From assembly GCA_913775305.1 (NCBI GenBank), contig CAJYIY010000024.1, forward strand, positions 1 to 48,731: a DNA stretch of 48,731 bases, given 5' to 3'. How positions within the stretch are numbered: the first letter of the stretch is position 1; each line of letters begins with the position of its first letter. The stretch is from an uncultured Erwinia sp. (GTDB taxonomy: Bacteria > Pseudomonadota > Gammaproteobacteria > Enterobacterales > Enterobacteriaceae). Shown piece after piece: positions 10,553 through 20,124 of the stretch. Made by a program: the position numbers and the translations under genes. The notes under the pieces were generated by a model that saw only the letters and a list, made by a program, of their open reading frames with translations, searched no databases and was not told where the DNA came from.

Positions 10553-11620
10553 TTAAGCCTGTGGCTGAGTCACAACGTCTTTGATACCTTTAACTTCGAT
10601 TTCTACGCGACGGTCTGGCGCCAGGCAGTCGATCAGAGCCTGACGGCCTTTCACGCTGTCACAGGTGTTGCCAGTAACTGGGTTAGATTTACCCTGGCCA
10701 CGTGCAGAGATCTTGTTAGCTGGGATACCTTTAGATACCAGGTAGTCAACCACTGACTGAGCACGTTTCTCAGACAGCTTCTGGTTGTACTCTTCAGAAC
10801 CGATACGGTCGGTGAAGCCCAGAACAACAACAGAACCGTCTTTCGGATCCAGATTGCTCAGCTGGGTGTACAGCTGATCCAGAGCCTGCTGACCTTCTGG
10901 TTTCAGAGTCGCTTTGTTGAAGTTGAACAGCACGTCAGACTTCAGGGTGAAACGCTTGGTTTCAACAACTGGAGCCGGAGCTGGTGCTGGAGCTGGTGCC
11001 GGAGCAGCAACTTCCTGACCGAAACGGTAAGAAACACCCAGGCTTAACATGGAGTTATCAGGACGTGCACCAACGGTACCTGCGTCACCGATATTGTTAA
11101 CCCACTGGTAATCCAGACGAGTTGCCCAGTTTGGGGTCAGTGCGTATTCAACACCCACTGCTGCCAGTGGAGAAACGCCAGTGTCGTGATCGCTAATGCG
11201 GTTGCCGCCAACGACCTGCTGAGTGGAATCAGCGCGCCATACCATACCACCCAGACGGGTGTACAGGTCCAGGTTGTCCATGATTGGGTAGCTTAACTTA
11301 GCTGCCAGCTGAACGCCCTGTGCTTTGAAAGCGCCGTTAACCTTGTCGCCTTTGTAAGGCATACGGCCAAGCCAGTCGTAACCCAGCTCGAAACCAAGGT
11401 ATGGGTTCGCCTGATAACCAACGAATGCACCAGCACCCAGCTGATTTTCGTGAGTTGGGCCGTCGTTGTTTTGGTAACCGTTACCGTAGTAACCTTTGTC
11501 GTGGTACTGAGACCAGCCCAGTTTAGCACCGGTATACCAGGTGTCATCTTTAGGGGCGGCCTGCGCTACGGTAGCGAAGCCAGCCAGTGCCACTGCAATT
11601 GCGATAGCTGTCTTTTTCAT
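10553..11620 (-). CDS. ompA: OmpA, outer-membrane porin and peptidoglycan anchor
   Basis: 355 residues (E. coli 346). Signal peptide [21 protein letters not shown], then an eight-strand beta-barrel of about 175 residues. An Ala-Pro hinge ([13 protein letters not shown], about residue 207) leads to a C-terminal OmpA-like domain with [16 protein letters not shown], which binds diaminopimelate of peptidoglycan, and a conserved Cys pair ([18 protein letters not shown]). The few extra residues relative to E. coli are mainly in surface loop 1, a Gly/Tyr/Asn-rich stretch. The long 5' leader is probably a target of Hfq-dependent sRNA control (MicA in E. coli). Confidence 0.98.
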   Translation of the reverse strand: MKKTAIAIAVALAGFATVAQAAPKDDTWYTGAKLGWSQYHDKGYYGNGYQNNDGPTHENQLGAGAFVGYQANPYLGFELGYDWLGRMPYKGDKVNGAFKAQGVQLAAKLSYPIMDNLDLYTRLGGMVWRADSTQQVVGGNRISDHDTGVSPLAAVGVEYALTPNWATRLDYQWVNNIGDAGTVGARPDNSMLSLGVSYRFGQEVAAPAPAPAPAPAPVVETKRFTLKSDVLFNFNKATLKPEGQQALDQLYTQLSNLDPKDGSVVVLGFTDRIGSEEYNQKLSEKRAQSVVDYLVSKGIPANKISARGQGKSNPVTGNTCDSVKGRQALIDCLAPDRRVEIEVKGIKDVVTQPQA

Positions 11621-11780
11621 TTTTGCGCCTCGTTATCATCCAAATAGGCAATGAGCTTAAAATGAGCTCTTTGGTTAAATCCTTCGCCGGGTTGTTATGC
11701 TCGTTTGTGACTCTTCCAAAAAAGGAGGTTATTGAGCACCCTGGCGAGTTAAAGTCTACAACGTACTAGCAAACTTACAA
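11621..11780 (-). promoter_or_regulatory. ompA promoter and long 5' leader
   Basis: On the - strand TTGTAA (11775-11780) and TAGACT (11753-11758) are 16 nt apart and sit in the same context as the E. coli ompA promoter (GACTTGTAAGTTT ... GTTGTAGACTTTA). Transcription from there gives a leader of about 125 nt ending GATAACGAGGCGCAAAA before the ATG, as in E. coli, where it stabilises the mRNA and is targeted by MicA. The rest of the gap toward sulA (11781-11967) is A/T-rich, with no gene that I can support. Confidence 0.7.
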
Positions 11781-11967
11781 GTCTGATATGATGCTGGCAC
11801 ATAAAAAAATGAGGTTTTTTACATATTATTTAACATTTGGAAGGGAATTTTTAGTACAAGAAATGGTCTGAGACGCAGCTAACCTATTGTCCAGCCGCGT
11901 CATAACATTATCTGAGGCTTGAGGCGCATACCACGATAAAAAATCCTGAGAATTATCTCATTTTTAC

Positions 11968-12480
11968 TTAATGATACAAAGTAGAATGAATTTTTAGCCC
12001 GTTAAGTGGTCGTACTGGCTGAAAATTTGTCCGATCGGGACGCATAATCAGCCCCAATGCCTGACCTGAATTTGCTGCCGCCAGCAGCCGCGATCGATCG
12101 CTCTCCGATACATCCTCCTCAAACCAACCCAGCACCACACTGTAATTGCCTGTTTGCAAGGCTTTAATCATCGCTTCAACGGTAGTGATGGGGCCTGAAT
12201 GTGTCGCCTGCATGACTTTGTCCAGCGGCAACCCGGAACGCTGTAGCCAGTCGCGGCTCAGTTTTTGCTGCGGTGTGAGCCACAGCTGCCAGCGAGACTG
12301 TTTACCTAACTGCTGTAGAAGAGGAAGCAGTAAAAGCTGAGTCATGCCTGGCTGATTCTCACTGTAAATTAATTCGCTGACCAGACCAGCGGCACATGCC
12401 GAAGCAGATGTCACACGTGATGCAATGTGAAATGCACTATCGCTATTAACAGATTGAGATTTCGGGAAATAGGTACGCAT
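11968..12480 (-). CDS. sulA: SulA, SOS cell-division inhibitor
   Basis: 170 residues from the ATG at 12480 ([18 protein letters not shown]), near the E. coli length of 169. SulA binds FtsZ and blocks polymerisation after DNA damage, then is degraded by Lon. The conserved core includes [17 protein letters not shown] and [17 protein letters not shown]. The frame is open further upstream, but that extension would run through the LexA operator, so the internal ATG is chosen. A canonical LexA box lies 20 nt upstream. The sulA-ompA pairing and divergent sxy match E. coli. Confidence 0.95.
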   Translation of the reverse strand: MRTYFPKSQSVNSDSAFHIASRVTSASACAAGLVSELIYSENQPGMTQLLLLPLLQQLGKQSRWQLWLTPQQKLSRDWLQRSGLPLDKVMQATHSGPITTVEAMIKALQTGNYSVVLGWFEEDVSESDRSRLLAAANSGQALGLIMRPDRTNFQPVRPLNGLKIHSTLYH

Positions 12481-12500
12481 GATGTCTTCGCTCGCAATGT

Positions 12501-12520
12501 CACTGTATGGATATACAGTA
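12501..12520 (-). promoter_or_regulatory. LexA (SOS) box of sulA
   Basis: On the - strand TACTGTATATCCATACAGTG keeps the CTGT-N8-ACAG core with an AT-rich middle. It lies 20-40 nt before the sulA ATG, so LexA would cover the promoter, and sulA should be strongly SOS-induced. Confidence 0.92.
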
Positions 12521-12694
12521 TATGGCTGGCGAACAAAGATCAACCTTATTTTTTTGATGATGTCTCGCAAAATCACAAGATAACTCACAGCAAGCCGATT
12601 TATTCGTTGAACCTGTAATGCGGATTGCCTATGTTTCAATGTGTTGATTTTCGGGAATTTGTGCGAATTTTCTTAAGCTGAGCAGGGAGTTGCT

Positions 12695-13303
12695 ATGAGT
12701 AGTTCAAAACAGAGAATTGAGCAGACTAAACAGCGGTTGGCGGCGTTGGGGCCGGTGGAATCGCGTACCCAGTTTGGTGGCTACAGTCTTTCAGTCGAGA
12801 AGACCGTTTTTGCAGTCGTTGCCGATGGAGAACTGTATCTGCGCGCCTGCGAACAGGCACAACCGTATATGAGTGAAAGGAAAATGCAGCCGCTCCGTCT
12901 GGTGAAACGGGGCCTGCCGGTTGCGCTCAATTATTACCGTGTCGATGGTATGCTGTGGGCCGATGCCGAACAACTGGTGGCGATTTCTTCACTGTGTCTG
13001 AATGGCGCACGACAGGAACTTCAGGAGCGACACAGAAACCGGCGCATTAAGGATCTGCCTAATATGGGGATCCGTATGGAGGCTCTGCTGCGTGAAGTGG
13101 GTATTTTGTCAATTGATATGCTGGTGCAGCAGGGAGCCAAACGCAGCTGGCTGAAGCTACGCGTTAATAATAAACACCTTGGTCTTTCGGTGCTGTTTGC
13201 TTTGCAGGGGGCGATAGTCGGCAGCCACTATCAGGCGCTGCCGACCGAAGTCAAAGAAGAACTGCGCGACTGGTTTGAGCAGAATGCGTGCTGCGATCGA
13301 TAA
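12695..13303 (+). CDS. sxy: Sxy (TfoX), competence regulator
   Basis: 202 residues (E. coli about 209). The N-terminal TfoX domain (about residues 10-95, GPVESRTQFGGYSLSVEKTVFA) is followed by a C-terminal TfoX helical domain (about 115-195, IKDLPNMGIRMEALLREVGI). With CRP it activates CRP-S promoters of DNA-uptake genes. The start ATG has an AGGGAG ribosome-binding site 6 nt upstream. It is divergent from sulA across 214 nt; in E. coli the sxy leader is long and structured, but I did not resolve a specific fold here. Confidence 0.92.
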   Translation: MSSSKQRIEQTKQRLAALGPVESRTQFGGYSLSVEKTVFAVVADGELYLRACEQAQPYMSERKMQPLRLVKRGLPVALNYYRVDGMLWADAEQLVAISSLCLNGARQELQERHRNRRIKDLPNMGIRMEALLREVGILSIDMLVQQGAKRSWLKLRVNNKHLGLSVLFALQGAIVGSHYQALPTEVKEELRDWFEQNACCDR

Positions 13304-13318
13304 GAGAGAACGGCATAC

Positions 13319-15478
13319 CTAGCTCTCCGAGCGCCGGATAATTTGCTGTTTGAGACTCGCAATTTCAGGTAGCAATGCCACCAGCAGGCCGATCTGCTGT
13401 AAAACAAGCGGTTCTTTGGTGGCATTATCCGCTTCGGTTTTCTCAATGCGCTGTGCCAGACCCATCTTCATACGCTCTGCCTTGACCTCATCCACCACAT
13501 CAACATGCAGGATATCATTGACGTAGCAGACCACATCATCCATGAGCTGTAGCAGAGTGGTGTTTTCCAGTCTCTCACGGTGCGCCCCTAACGCAGAAAT
13601 ATAGCTCAGGAACGAATGATTGAGGCAGAGTAACCTGAAAACGGCTTCGCGAAGTGCGCTGTCAGCTTTGTTTTCTACTGAAATATTCGAAACAACGGCA
13701 GCCATTTCCGCATCGCCGTTGTGCGCATCGCGGCGTGCAACACGATAATCCAGGCGATTATCCTTGCCCTGGTGATATTGCACCAGTACGGCATCAAGAT
13801 AGCGGCAGTTAGCATTCAGCGTTCGCTCTGCCACGGCCGACAGCCTGAGGAAACGCCAGTCGGGCCAGATAAAGGCCACGGCAAGCCAGGCGATAGCGCA
13901 CCCCAACAGCGTGTCAATAATGCGCGGAAGCGCGACTTCAAACCCTTCACCCAGCAGGTTAAAGCACAGCAGCACCAGCAGCGTAATAAACATGGTGGCA
14001 TGTGCATACTGGATATTACGGAAGAAGAAGAACATCACCCCGGTCACGACAATCAACATCAGCTGGCCTTCAATGGAAGGGACCAGCCAGAGGAGGGGCA
14101 GACCGAGGGCAATTCCCGTCAGCGTACCGACAATGCGTAGCGCCAGACGTCGGCGCGTTGCGCTGTAGTTAGGCTGGCAGACAAATAAACTGGTCAGAAG
14201 TATCCAGTAGCCATGCTGCAGGCCGGTGAGCTGGATAAAAGCGTAGCCGGTGCACAACAGAAGTGAGAGTCGTACCGCATGACGAAACAGCGGTGACTCA
14301 GCGCTCATGTGGCGGCTGAGGCGCAGGCGGGCATCGCTCCAGCCGGTCAACCCCTCCCGGGAAAGCGAACGATCGTGATAATAACCGCCCTCCGCCAGCG
14401 CCTGCTCTGACTCTATGGTCGCCAGCTGGGCGTCGATAGCTTTCAGATTGTTCAGCAGGAAGTGCATAGCTTTGACTTCGTGGCTGTCCGGCTGCTGCAC
14501 GGTCAGTCTCTGAAGTGCCGCATTAAGATTGGCAAACACCCGCTCAAATCGCGAATCATGCTGATAGCTTTCACGCAGTAATATGGCGCGCGAAAGCTGC
14601 CGACAGGCCAGAGCCTGTAGCGTTAATAAACGTTGAAAGCGGAAAAGAATATCACTGGCACCCCAGGCTTGGCGCAGAGCATGGTACTGCACGTGCGATG
14701 AGCTGGCGCGTTCATGAATATCCTGAGCCACAAAATAGTAATGAAGCGTACGTCTGGTTCCACGCTGGCCGCGATCGCCGCGCAGTCGTGACTGTATAGA
14801 GGCTTTTGCCTGATTCAGTAACGTCACCAGCTGGCTGTTAGCCATGGCCACATCCACCATCGCCTGCCGGTCATCGTCCTCCAGATCGGGGTCGAACAGG
14901 CTGGCTTTGGCGTCCAGGTAGTGCGCCAACTGCCCATAGCAGCGGGAAAGATTTTCCTGGAGCGGACGGATGGGAAACAGCAGGTGTCCGGAAAGTGTCA
15001 ACAGATTATACCAGATGGCACCGGTCAGCAGCAGCGCGGGCTGCAAATACCACTGAGTAAACAGCCCAATTCCCAGCATGGTATAGATGGCGATAAGCAG
15101 TGCACCAAAGGCGATAGTTGCGTAACGCGGGCCCAGTGCTCCCAGCAGAATAAAACCCCAGCTGGAAATCGCCAGCCCGATAACAAACAGCCAGGGATGC
15201 GGGAACAGCAGCTCCACCGATACGGATGCAACACAGAAACAGACCAGCGTTATCAGCAGGTTACGCAGACGACCACTCAGGCGGTCGTCAAGGTCGGTCA
15301 GCGCCGCGGCAACCACGCCCAGCGTGAGTGGTATCGTCCAGGTGATTTGATGCAGCCACCAGGGAACGGCGGTGGTCCCGGTCAGGGCCAGCGTAATGCG
15401 GATATGATACAGCCAGCTGCTGTTAAACGCATGACGCCGGAGATTATTCATCAGCGACGTTTGCATGGTGCGACTCAC
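13319..15478 (-). CDS. yccS: YccS, inner-membrane protein of the FUSC/YccS-YhfK family
   Basis: 719 residues with two sets of about five or six hydrophobic helices (roughly 25-165 and 390-525), separated by a long soluble segment and followed by a cytoplasmic C-terminal region. This is the layout of the YccS/YhfK and AaeB-like aromatic-acid exporter superfamily. Sequence and length agree with E. coli YccS (about 720). The substrate is not established. It overlaps yccF by 4 nt (ATGA), so the pair is coupled. Confidence 0.92.
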   Translation of the reverse strand: MSRTMQTSLMNNLRRHAFNSSWLYHIRITLALTGTTAVPWWLHQITWTIPLTLGVVAAALTDLDDRLSGRLRNLLITLVCFCVASVSVELLFPHPWLFVIGLAISSWGFILLGALGPRYATIAFGALLIAIYTMLGIGLFTQWYLQPALLLTGAIWYNLLTLSGHLLFPIRPLQENLSRCYGQLAHYLDAKASLFDPDLEDDDRQAMVDVAMANSQLVTLLNQAKASIQSRLRGDRGQRGTRRTLHYYFVAQDIHERASSSHVQYHALRQAWGASDILFRFQRLLTLQALACRQLSRAILLRESYQHDSRFERVFANLNAALQRLTVQQPDSHEVKAMHFLLNNLKAIDAQLATIESEQALAEGGYYHDRSLSREGLTGWSDARLRLSRHMSAESPLFRHAVRLSLLLCTGYAFIQLTGLQHGYWILLTSLFVCQPNYSATRRRLALRIVGTLTGIALGLPLLWLVPSIEGQLMLIVVTGVMFFFFRNIQYAHATMFITLLVLLCFNLLGEGFEVALPRIIDTLLGCAIAWLAVAFIWPDWRFLRLSAVAERTLNANCRYLDAVLVQYHQGKDNRLDYRVARRDAHNGDAEMAAVVSNISVENKADSALREAVFRLLCLNHSFLSYISALGAHRERLENTTLLQLMDDVVCYVNDILHVDVVDEVKAERMKMGLAQRIEKTEADNATKEPLVLQQIGLLVALLPEIASLKQQIIRRSES

Positions 15479-15921
15479 CGGAAACGACGACGCGCATTGG
15501 CTTCACGTGCTGCCCGCGCTACCTCCACGGGAACAACCCGGCGTCCTACCGGCCAGAGCGCAATAACGGCTATTTTCAGATTAGCAATGCCAACCGGAAT
15601 ACCGATGATAGTCAGGCACTGCGCAATGCCTGCGGTGATGTGCATCAGGCACAGCCACCAGCCGAAAAAGATCAGCCAAAGGATATTGAGCAGCTTACCA
15701 CCCGCGTTCAGCAGCGCATTTTTTCCATCCGGATCCAGCTCATCAACGTGTATAGCTTCATTACCAAAGGGCAGCAGCGAAAGCCTGGTAATTTCCCAGC
15801 ATGAGCGGGTCAGAGGCAGGGTAAAAACCAACACGATGCTGACCAGGGTGGCCAGCAGCCATGACAGGGTAGTCAGGAAACCACCCAGAATGAAGTTAAG
15901 AATATTAAGTACGGCACGCAT
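15475..15921 (-). CDS. yccF: YccF, DUF307 inner-membrane protein
   Basis: 148 residues from the ATG at 15921 (MRAVLNILNFILGGFLTTL), identical in length to E. coli YccF. Three or four hydrophobic helices surround the conserved LTRSCWEITRLSLLPFGNEAIH and the repeated FGWW and GIPVGIANLKIA motifs of DUF307. An open extension of 14 residues upstream has no homologous look and is not used. It is coupled to yccS by the 4-nt overlap. The function is unknown. Confidence 0.92.
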   Translation of the reverse strand: MRAVLNILNFILGGFLTTLSWLLATLVSIVLVFTLPLTRSCWEITRLSLLPFGNEAIHVDELDPDGKNALLNAGGKLLNILWLIFFGWWLCLMHITAGIAQCLTIIGIPVGIANLKIAVIALWPVGRRVVPVEVARAAREANARRRFR

Positions 15922-16056
15922 TGGTGTTATCCCCTCGGGCGTAGAGAAAAGTCTTAGTGACAATTCGTTGATTGTAACGTGTTTTAACGCTGGAGCGGTA
16001 AACTGTCGCCAGTTAAACTAAGCGCAGATGAAATTAACCGCAGCAGGGTCGCAGGA

Positions 16057-18111
16057 ATGGAACTGAAAGCAACATCGCTGGGTAAACATCTGGCACAACA
16101 TCCTTACAACCGGGTGCGGCTGTTGAATGCTGGCGTTGAGGTCAGCGGTGAAAAACATGAATATCTGATCCCCTTTAACCAGCTGTTATCCATTGCCTGC
16201 AAGCGTGGTCTGGTTTGGGGCGAGCTGGAATTTTCACTGCCTGACGATAAAGTTGTCCGCCTGCACGGTACGGAATGGAACGAAACGCAGCGCTTCTATC
16301 ACTACCTCAGCCAGGCATGGCAGAAGTGGAGCCAGCAGATGAGTGAGGTCGCTGCCGGAGTGTTAAACCAGCAGGCTGAAGCCATTCGTCTTGCGGAGCA
16401 GCAGGACCGCTGGCTGAAACGCAGCGATATCAGCAGCTGGCAGCTGGCGATCCGTAAATCCTTTGACGCCATACCGCTGCCGGTAACCCGACTTGACGAG
16501 TTTGAGTGCTGCCGCGATGCCTGGCGCTACTGTCTGCGGTGGCTGAATGACAGCGACAGCCAGCGCAGCCAGCGCAACGCGCGCTGGACGGAGCGCATGC
16601 TGGAACAGTATGCCGACTACTTTGCACAGGTAGAAAGCTCGCCGCTGAATCTTTCGCAGGCACGAGCGGTAGTCAATGGCGAAGACTCGGTACTGGTACT
16701 GGCCGGAGCGGGCAGCGGTAAAACCTCGGTGCTGGTTGCGCGTGCGGGATGGCTGGTAATGCGCAGGCAGGCAACGGCAGAGCAGGTGCTGTTACTGGCC
16801 TTTGGGCGTAAAGCGGCTGAAGAGATGAATGAGCGTCTGCGTTCTCGTCTGCACAGTGAAGATTTTTCGGCGCGCACTTTCCACTCGCTGGCGCTGTATA
16901 TCATTCGTCAGGGCAGTAATAAATCCCCCGTTATCAGTAAGCTGGAAAACGATACCCCTGCCCGTCATGATTTCCTGATTGACGTCTGGCGCCAGCAGTG
17001 CAGCGAGAAAAAAGCTTACGCTAGCGGCTGGCGTCAGTGGATCAGTGATGAGCTGGGTTGGGAACTGGAGGAGGGGCAGTTCTGGCAAAGTAACGCGCTG
17101 GCGAATCGGCTGGTGTCGCGTCTTGAACGCTGGCTGGGGTTGATGCGCATGCACGGCGGTGCACAGGCGGCGATGATTGAGAGTGCACCCGATGAAATTC
17201 GTCCTCTGTTCAGCAAACGGGTCAAGCTGATGGCCCCGCTGCTCAAAGCCTGGAAAACTGCGCTCAAGGAAGAGGGGGCCGTCGATTTTTCAGGTCTGAT
17301 CCACCAGGCGATTAATATTCTTGATAAAGGGCGTTTTATCAGCCCCTGGAAGCATATTCTGGTCGATGAGTTTCAGGATATCTCGCCGCAGCGCGCAGAA
17401 CTTCTGGCGGCATTACGCCGTCAAAATCGGCAGACTTCACTTTTCGCCGTCGGCGATGACTGGCAGGCCATCTACCGGTTCAGCGGTGCAGAGATGACCC
17501 TGACAACGGCTTTCCACCACTACTTTGGTGAGGGCGAGTGCTGCGTACTCGATACCACCTACCGTTTTAATCAGCGCATTGGGGAAGTCGCCAATACCTT
17601 TGTACAGCGTAATCCACATCAGCTGAAAAAATCGTTGAACAGTCTGACGAAAGGCACCAAAAAGTCGCTACAGCTGCTGCCGGAAGATCAGCTGGAAGCG
17701 CTGCTTAATAAAATGAGCGGTTACGTCAAGCCGCATGAACGGATTATGGTACTGGCGCGCTATCATCATTTGCGTCCTGAGGTGCTGGATAAAGCGGCAA
17801 CCCGATGGCCAACACTGAATCTGGAATTTATGACCATTCATGCCAGTAAAGGACAGCAGGCGGAATACGTCATCTTACTCGGGCTTTCTCAGGGAGATGA
17901 GGGTTTCCCTGCACCGGCCCGGGAATCGGTGATGGAGGCGGCGCTGCTGCCGAAAGTGGAGGCGTTTCCTGATGCGGAGGAACGTCGTCTGGCGTATGTT
18001 GCTATCACGCGTGCGATCCATCAGGTCTGGTTGCTTTACGACCGCGACAGACCCTCGGATTTTGTTGCCGAACTGAGCCGCCTGGACGTTCCGCAGATGC
18101 GAAAACCCTGA
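16057..18111 (+). CDS. helD: HelD, DNA helicase IV
   Basis: 684 residues, the same as E. coli HelD, a UvrD/Rep-superfamily SF1A 3'-5' helicase. An N-terminal extension (1-190) is followed by Walker A AGAGSGKT (about residue 220), DEXQ-box LVDEFQDISPQR (about 435), GDDWQAIYRFSGA (motif III region), TIHASKGQQAEYVILLG (motif V) and YVAITRA (motif VI). It takes part in recombination/repair; E. coli HelD is the UvrD-like helicase and differs from the RNA-polymerase-recycling HelD of Gram-positives. It is divergent from yccF. Confidence 0.96.
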   Translation: MELKATSLGKHLAQHPYNRVRLLNAGVEVSGEKHEYLIPFNQLLSIACKRGLVWGELEFSLPDDKVVRLHGTEWNETQRFYHYLSQAWQKWSQQMSEVAAGVLNQQAEAIRLAEQQDRWLKRSDISSWQLAIRKSFDAIPLPVTRLDEFECCRDAWRYCLRWLNDSDSQRSQRNARWTERMLEQYADYFAQVESSPLNLSQARAVVNGEDSVLVLAGAGSGKTSVLVARAGWLVMRRQATAEQVLLLAFGRKAAEEMNERLRSRLHSEDFSARTFHSLALYIIRQGSNKSPVISKLENDTPARHDFLIDVWRQQCSEKKAYASGWRQWISDELGWELEEGQFWQSNALANRLVSRLERWLGLMRMHGGAQAAMIESAPDEIRPLFSKRVKLMAPLLKAWKTALKEEGAVDFSGLIHQAINILDKGRFISPWKHILVDEFQDISPQRAELLAALRRQNRQTSLFAVGDDWQAIYRFSGAEMTLTTAFHHYFGEGECCVLDTTYRFNQRIGEVANTFVQRNPHQLKKSLNSLTKGTKKSLQLLPEDQLEALLNKMSGYVKPHERIMVLARYHHLRPEVLDKAATRWPTLNLEFMTIHASKGQQAEYVILLGLSQGDEGFPAPARESVMEAALLPKVEAFPDAEERRLAYVAITRAIHQVWLLYDRDRPSDFVAELSRLDVPQMRKP

Positions 18112-18124
18112 CGGCAGAGGAAGC

Positions 18125-18583
18125 TTACTTCAGGCGCTCCTGCAGGTAGCGCTCGTAATCCGGGATCTGGATTTCAACCTGCTCTGCAAATAACGGTGAG
18201 TGGATAATGAAGTCAGCGGTGGCGCGGTTGGTCGCCACCGGGATATTCCACACGGTAGCCAGACGCAGCAGCGCTTTAACATCCGGATCGTGCGGCACGG
18301 CATTCAGCGGATCCCAGAAGAAAATCAACAGATCAATTTTCCCTTCCGAGATTAATGCGCCTACCTGCTGATCTCCACCCATCGGGCCGCTGAGCATAGC
18401 CGTAACCGGCAGACCGGTCGCACGCTGCACCAGATTGCCGGTCGTGCCGGTGGCATAAAGCGTATGAGGCTGCAGTTTTTCTCTGTGGATATTTACCCAC
18501 TCCATCAGGGCGTTTTTACAATGGTCATGAGCGACCAGCGCAATATGTTTTTGCGGCTGAATCTTACGAGTGGTCTGGTCCAT
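18125..18583 (-). CDS. mgsA: MgsA, methylglyoxal synthase
   Basis: 152 residues, the same length as the E. coli enzyme. It converts dihydroxyacetone phosphate to methylglyoxal and phosphate, a bypass relieving sugar-phosphate stress. Catalytic residues fall at the expected places: His19 (VAHDHCK), Asp71 (GPMGGDQQ), His98 and Asp101 (AVPHDPD). It is convergent with helD with a 13-nt gap. Identity is secure. Confidence 0.97.
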   Translation of the reverse strand: MDQTTRKIQPQKHIALVAHDHCKNALMEWVNIHREKLQPHTLYATGTTGNLVQRATGLPVTAMLSGPMGGDQQVGALISEGKIDLLIFFWDPLNAVPHDPDVKALLRLATVWNIPVATNRATADFIIHSPLFAEQVEIQIPDYERYLQERLK

Positions 18584-18665
18584 TCAGATATCCTGGCTGT
18601 GTAGGGTAAAGGCAGAAACGTCAGTCAAACAGTAAATTGAGTGTAACGTTGCGGTGAAACGGATA

Positions 18666-19310
18666 TCAACTGGTATGTAAGGCTTTCATCAGCGTAATAA
18701 AACGCTGGCGGGTGGCCGCATCAACCTGTTGATACCAGAGATGCAGCATTCTTTCCGCTGACGAGCGGCGGTTAAGGGCAAAATCCTGCTCCTGCACGGC
18801 GTTGAAAACCGTAGGTTTACCCGGCTGTGCAAAACGCAGAACTGAGGCGTTTTCGCCGTTCAGGTTATAATGGATCATTGCCTGTTCAAAGTCGCTGTTG
18901 GGGGAGGTGACCAGAAAATCGCGCTTGCTCTCGATCTCAGCGCCATTCTCATCAATCAAAGTGAACTGCGGCTTCTTATCAAACACTCTGCCTTCGGTGA
19001 CGGAAGTCAGCGGCGGGAGATGAATTAACACCGAGCGGCCGCGGGCGGTGAAGGTAACAATCTGCGGGGAAGATACCCAGGTGACGCGATTATGGCCAGG
19101 GAGTTGAAACGATTTCTCTACGCGAAACAGCAACTGATGTTCGCCGCGATCAAGTTCTAATCCGTCGGCCCCTTTCAGCAACGAACCGGAAATCTTATGT
19201 CCGTCCAGAACCAGAAGGTCGATATCGGCAGAAAGTTTTAGCGTGGTTGCCTGCACAGCAGAGGCCAACAGCATTATGATCAACCCGGTTATGACCCTTA
19301 ACAGCTTCAT
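18666..19310 (-). CDS. yccT: YccT (CsgI), secreted DUF2057 protein linked to curli control
   Basis: 214 residues with a cleavable signal peptide, [21 protein letters not shown], so it is periplasmic. The mature part (TTLKLSADIDLLVLDGHKISGSLLKG...) is the DUF2057 family. E. coli YccT has been reported to dampen curli/CsgD output and is also called CsgI; that role is carried over by homology only. Divergent yccU starts 188 nt away, and the region between holds both promoters. Confidence 0.9.
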   Translation of the reverse strand: MKLLRVITGLIIMLLASAVQATTLKLSADIDLLVLDGHKISGSLLKGADGLELDRGEHQLLFRVEKSFQLPGHNRVTWVSSPQIVTFTARGRSVLIHLPPLTSVTEGRVFDKKPQFTLIDENGAEIESKRDFLVTSPNSDFEQAMIHYNLNGENASVLRFAQPGKPTVFNAVQEQDFALNRRSSAERMLHLWYQQVDAATRQRFITLMKALHTS

Positions 19311-19498
19311 TCATACTCCAGACCAGCAAACGGTGAGAAAACGTCGAATGTATCAAAGTCTTTCAGTATGGCACCATATTAACATTTAAACACATTTAAT
19401 CGTGCTGTTGATCGTGAATTACCGAATTGGCGACGCTGAGCGAATTGCAACCGTCATAATGATAAAATACAGGCCGTTAACCCGAACCGGAGAGCAAT

Positions 19499-19918
19499 AT
19501 GGATGACAAAAAAATTACTGAAGTGCTGACCAGTAGCAAAACCATTGCCCTGATCGGAGCGACTGACAACGCGCAGCGCCCGGCCTGTCACGTTATGAAA
19601 TATCTTCTTTCACAGGGTTATGAAGTTATACCCGTAAACCCCAAGCTCACCGGGCAGAAATTGCTGGGTCAGACGGTATATGCGCAACTGGCAGATATTC
19701 CTCAGCCTGTCGATATAGTGGATGTGTTCCGAAATGCTGAAGCAGCGTGGGGCATCGCGCAGGAAGCCATCGCCATCGGTGCCAAAACTCTCTGGCTCCA
19801 GATTGGGGTGATCAACGAACAGGCCGCCGTGCTGGCGGCGGATGCCGGGTTAACGGTAGTGATGGACCGTTGCCCGAAAATAGAAATTCCTCGCCTCGGC
19901 CTGGCAAAGAGCGCGTAG
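19499..19918 (+). CDS. yccU: YccU, CoA-binding (Rossmann-like) protein
   Basis: 139 residues (E. coli 137) of the CoA_binding family. The nucleotide/CoA loop is ALIGATDNAQRPACHVMKYL near residues 18-38, and the family motif around MDRCPKIEIPRLG is at the C terminus. The CCGGAGAGC ribosome-binding region precedes the ATG. Its physiological role is unknown. In E. coli hspQ lies between this gene and rlmI; here it does not. Confidence 0.93.
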   Translation: MDDKKITEVLTSSKTIALIGATDNAQRPACHVMKYLLSQGYEVIPVNPKLTGQKLLGQTVYAQLADIPQPVDIVDVFRNAEAAWGIAQEAIAIGAKTLWLQIGVINEQAAVLAADAGLTVVMDRCPKIEIPRLGLAKSA

Positions 19919-19982
19919 AAACCCGGCTTGCGCAGGGCATTAAATCATTTCCCTGACCTGGGAATTGCAGCGGCTGGTGGAG

Positions 19983-20084
19983 TCATAACGCCAGCCGTTC
20001 GGAAGGAAGAGGCGAGTCGACGTCTGGCTGACCGGTAGCCTCACTGGCGTAAGGCTGCCAGCTATGGCTGACCACTTTGAACAT
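19983..20084 (-). CDS. Possible 33-residue small ORF in the yccU-rlmI gap
   Basis: Read on the - strand, an ATG at 20084 follows GTGAGGCAG, a GAGG spaced 8 nt from the start. It encodes 33 residues beginning MFKVVSHSWQPYASEATGQP and ending LPSERLAL. I do not recognise it, and it does not resemble HspQ, which occupies this position in E. coli. It lies just downstream of rlmI on the same strand. It could be a small protein, a decayed remnant or chance. Confidence 0.25.
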   Translation of the reverse strand: MFKVVSHSWQPYASEATGQPDVDSPLPSERLAL

Positions 20085-20124
20085 TGCCTCTGCCTCACTG
20101 TACGGAGGTAGAGGCGCTGTCAAA

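Noticed and set aside
12481-12639. 53-residue N-terminal extension of sulA
   Set aside because: It would translate across the LexA operator and promoter; the ATG at 12480 gives the expected 170 residues.
14921-16021. Long open frame on the + strand opposite yccS/yccF (366 codons)
   Set aside because: It is antisense to two well-conserved genes, has low-complexity Gln/Arg-rich content and no family resemblance; a codon-bias shadow.
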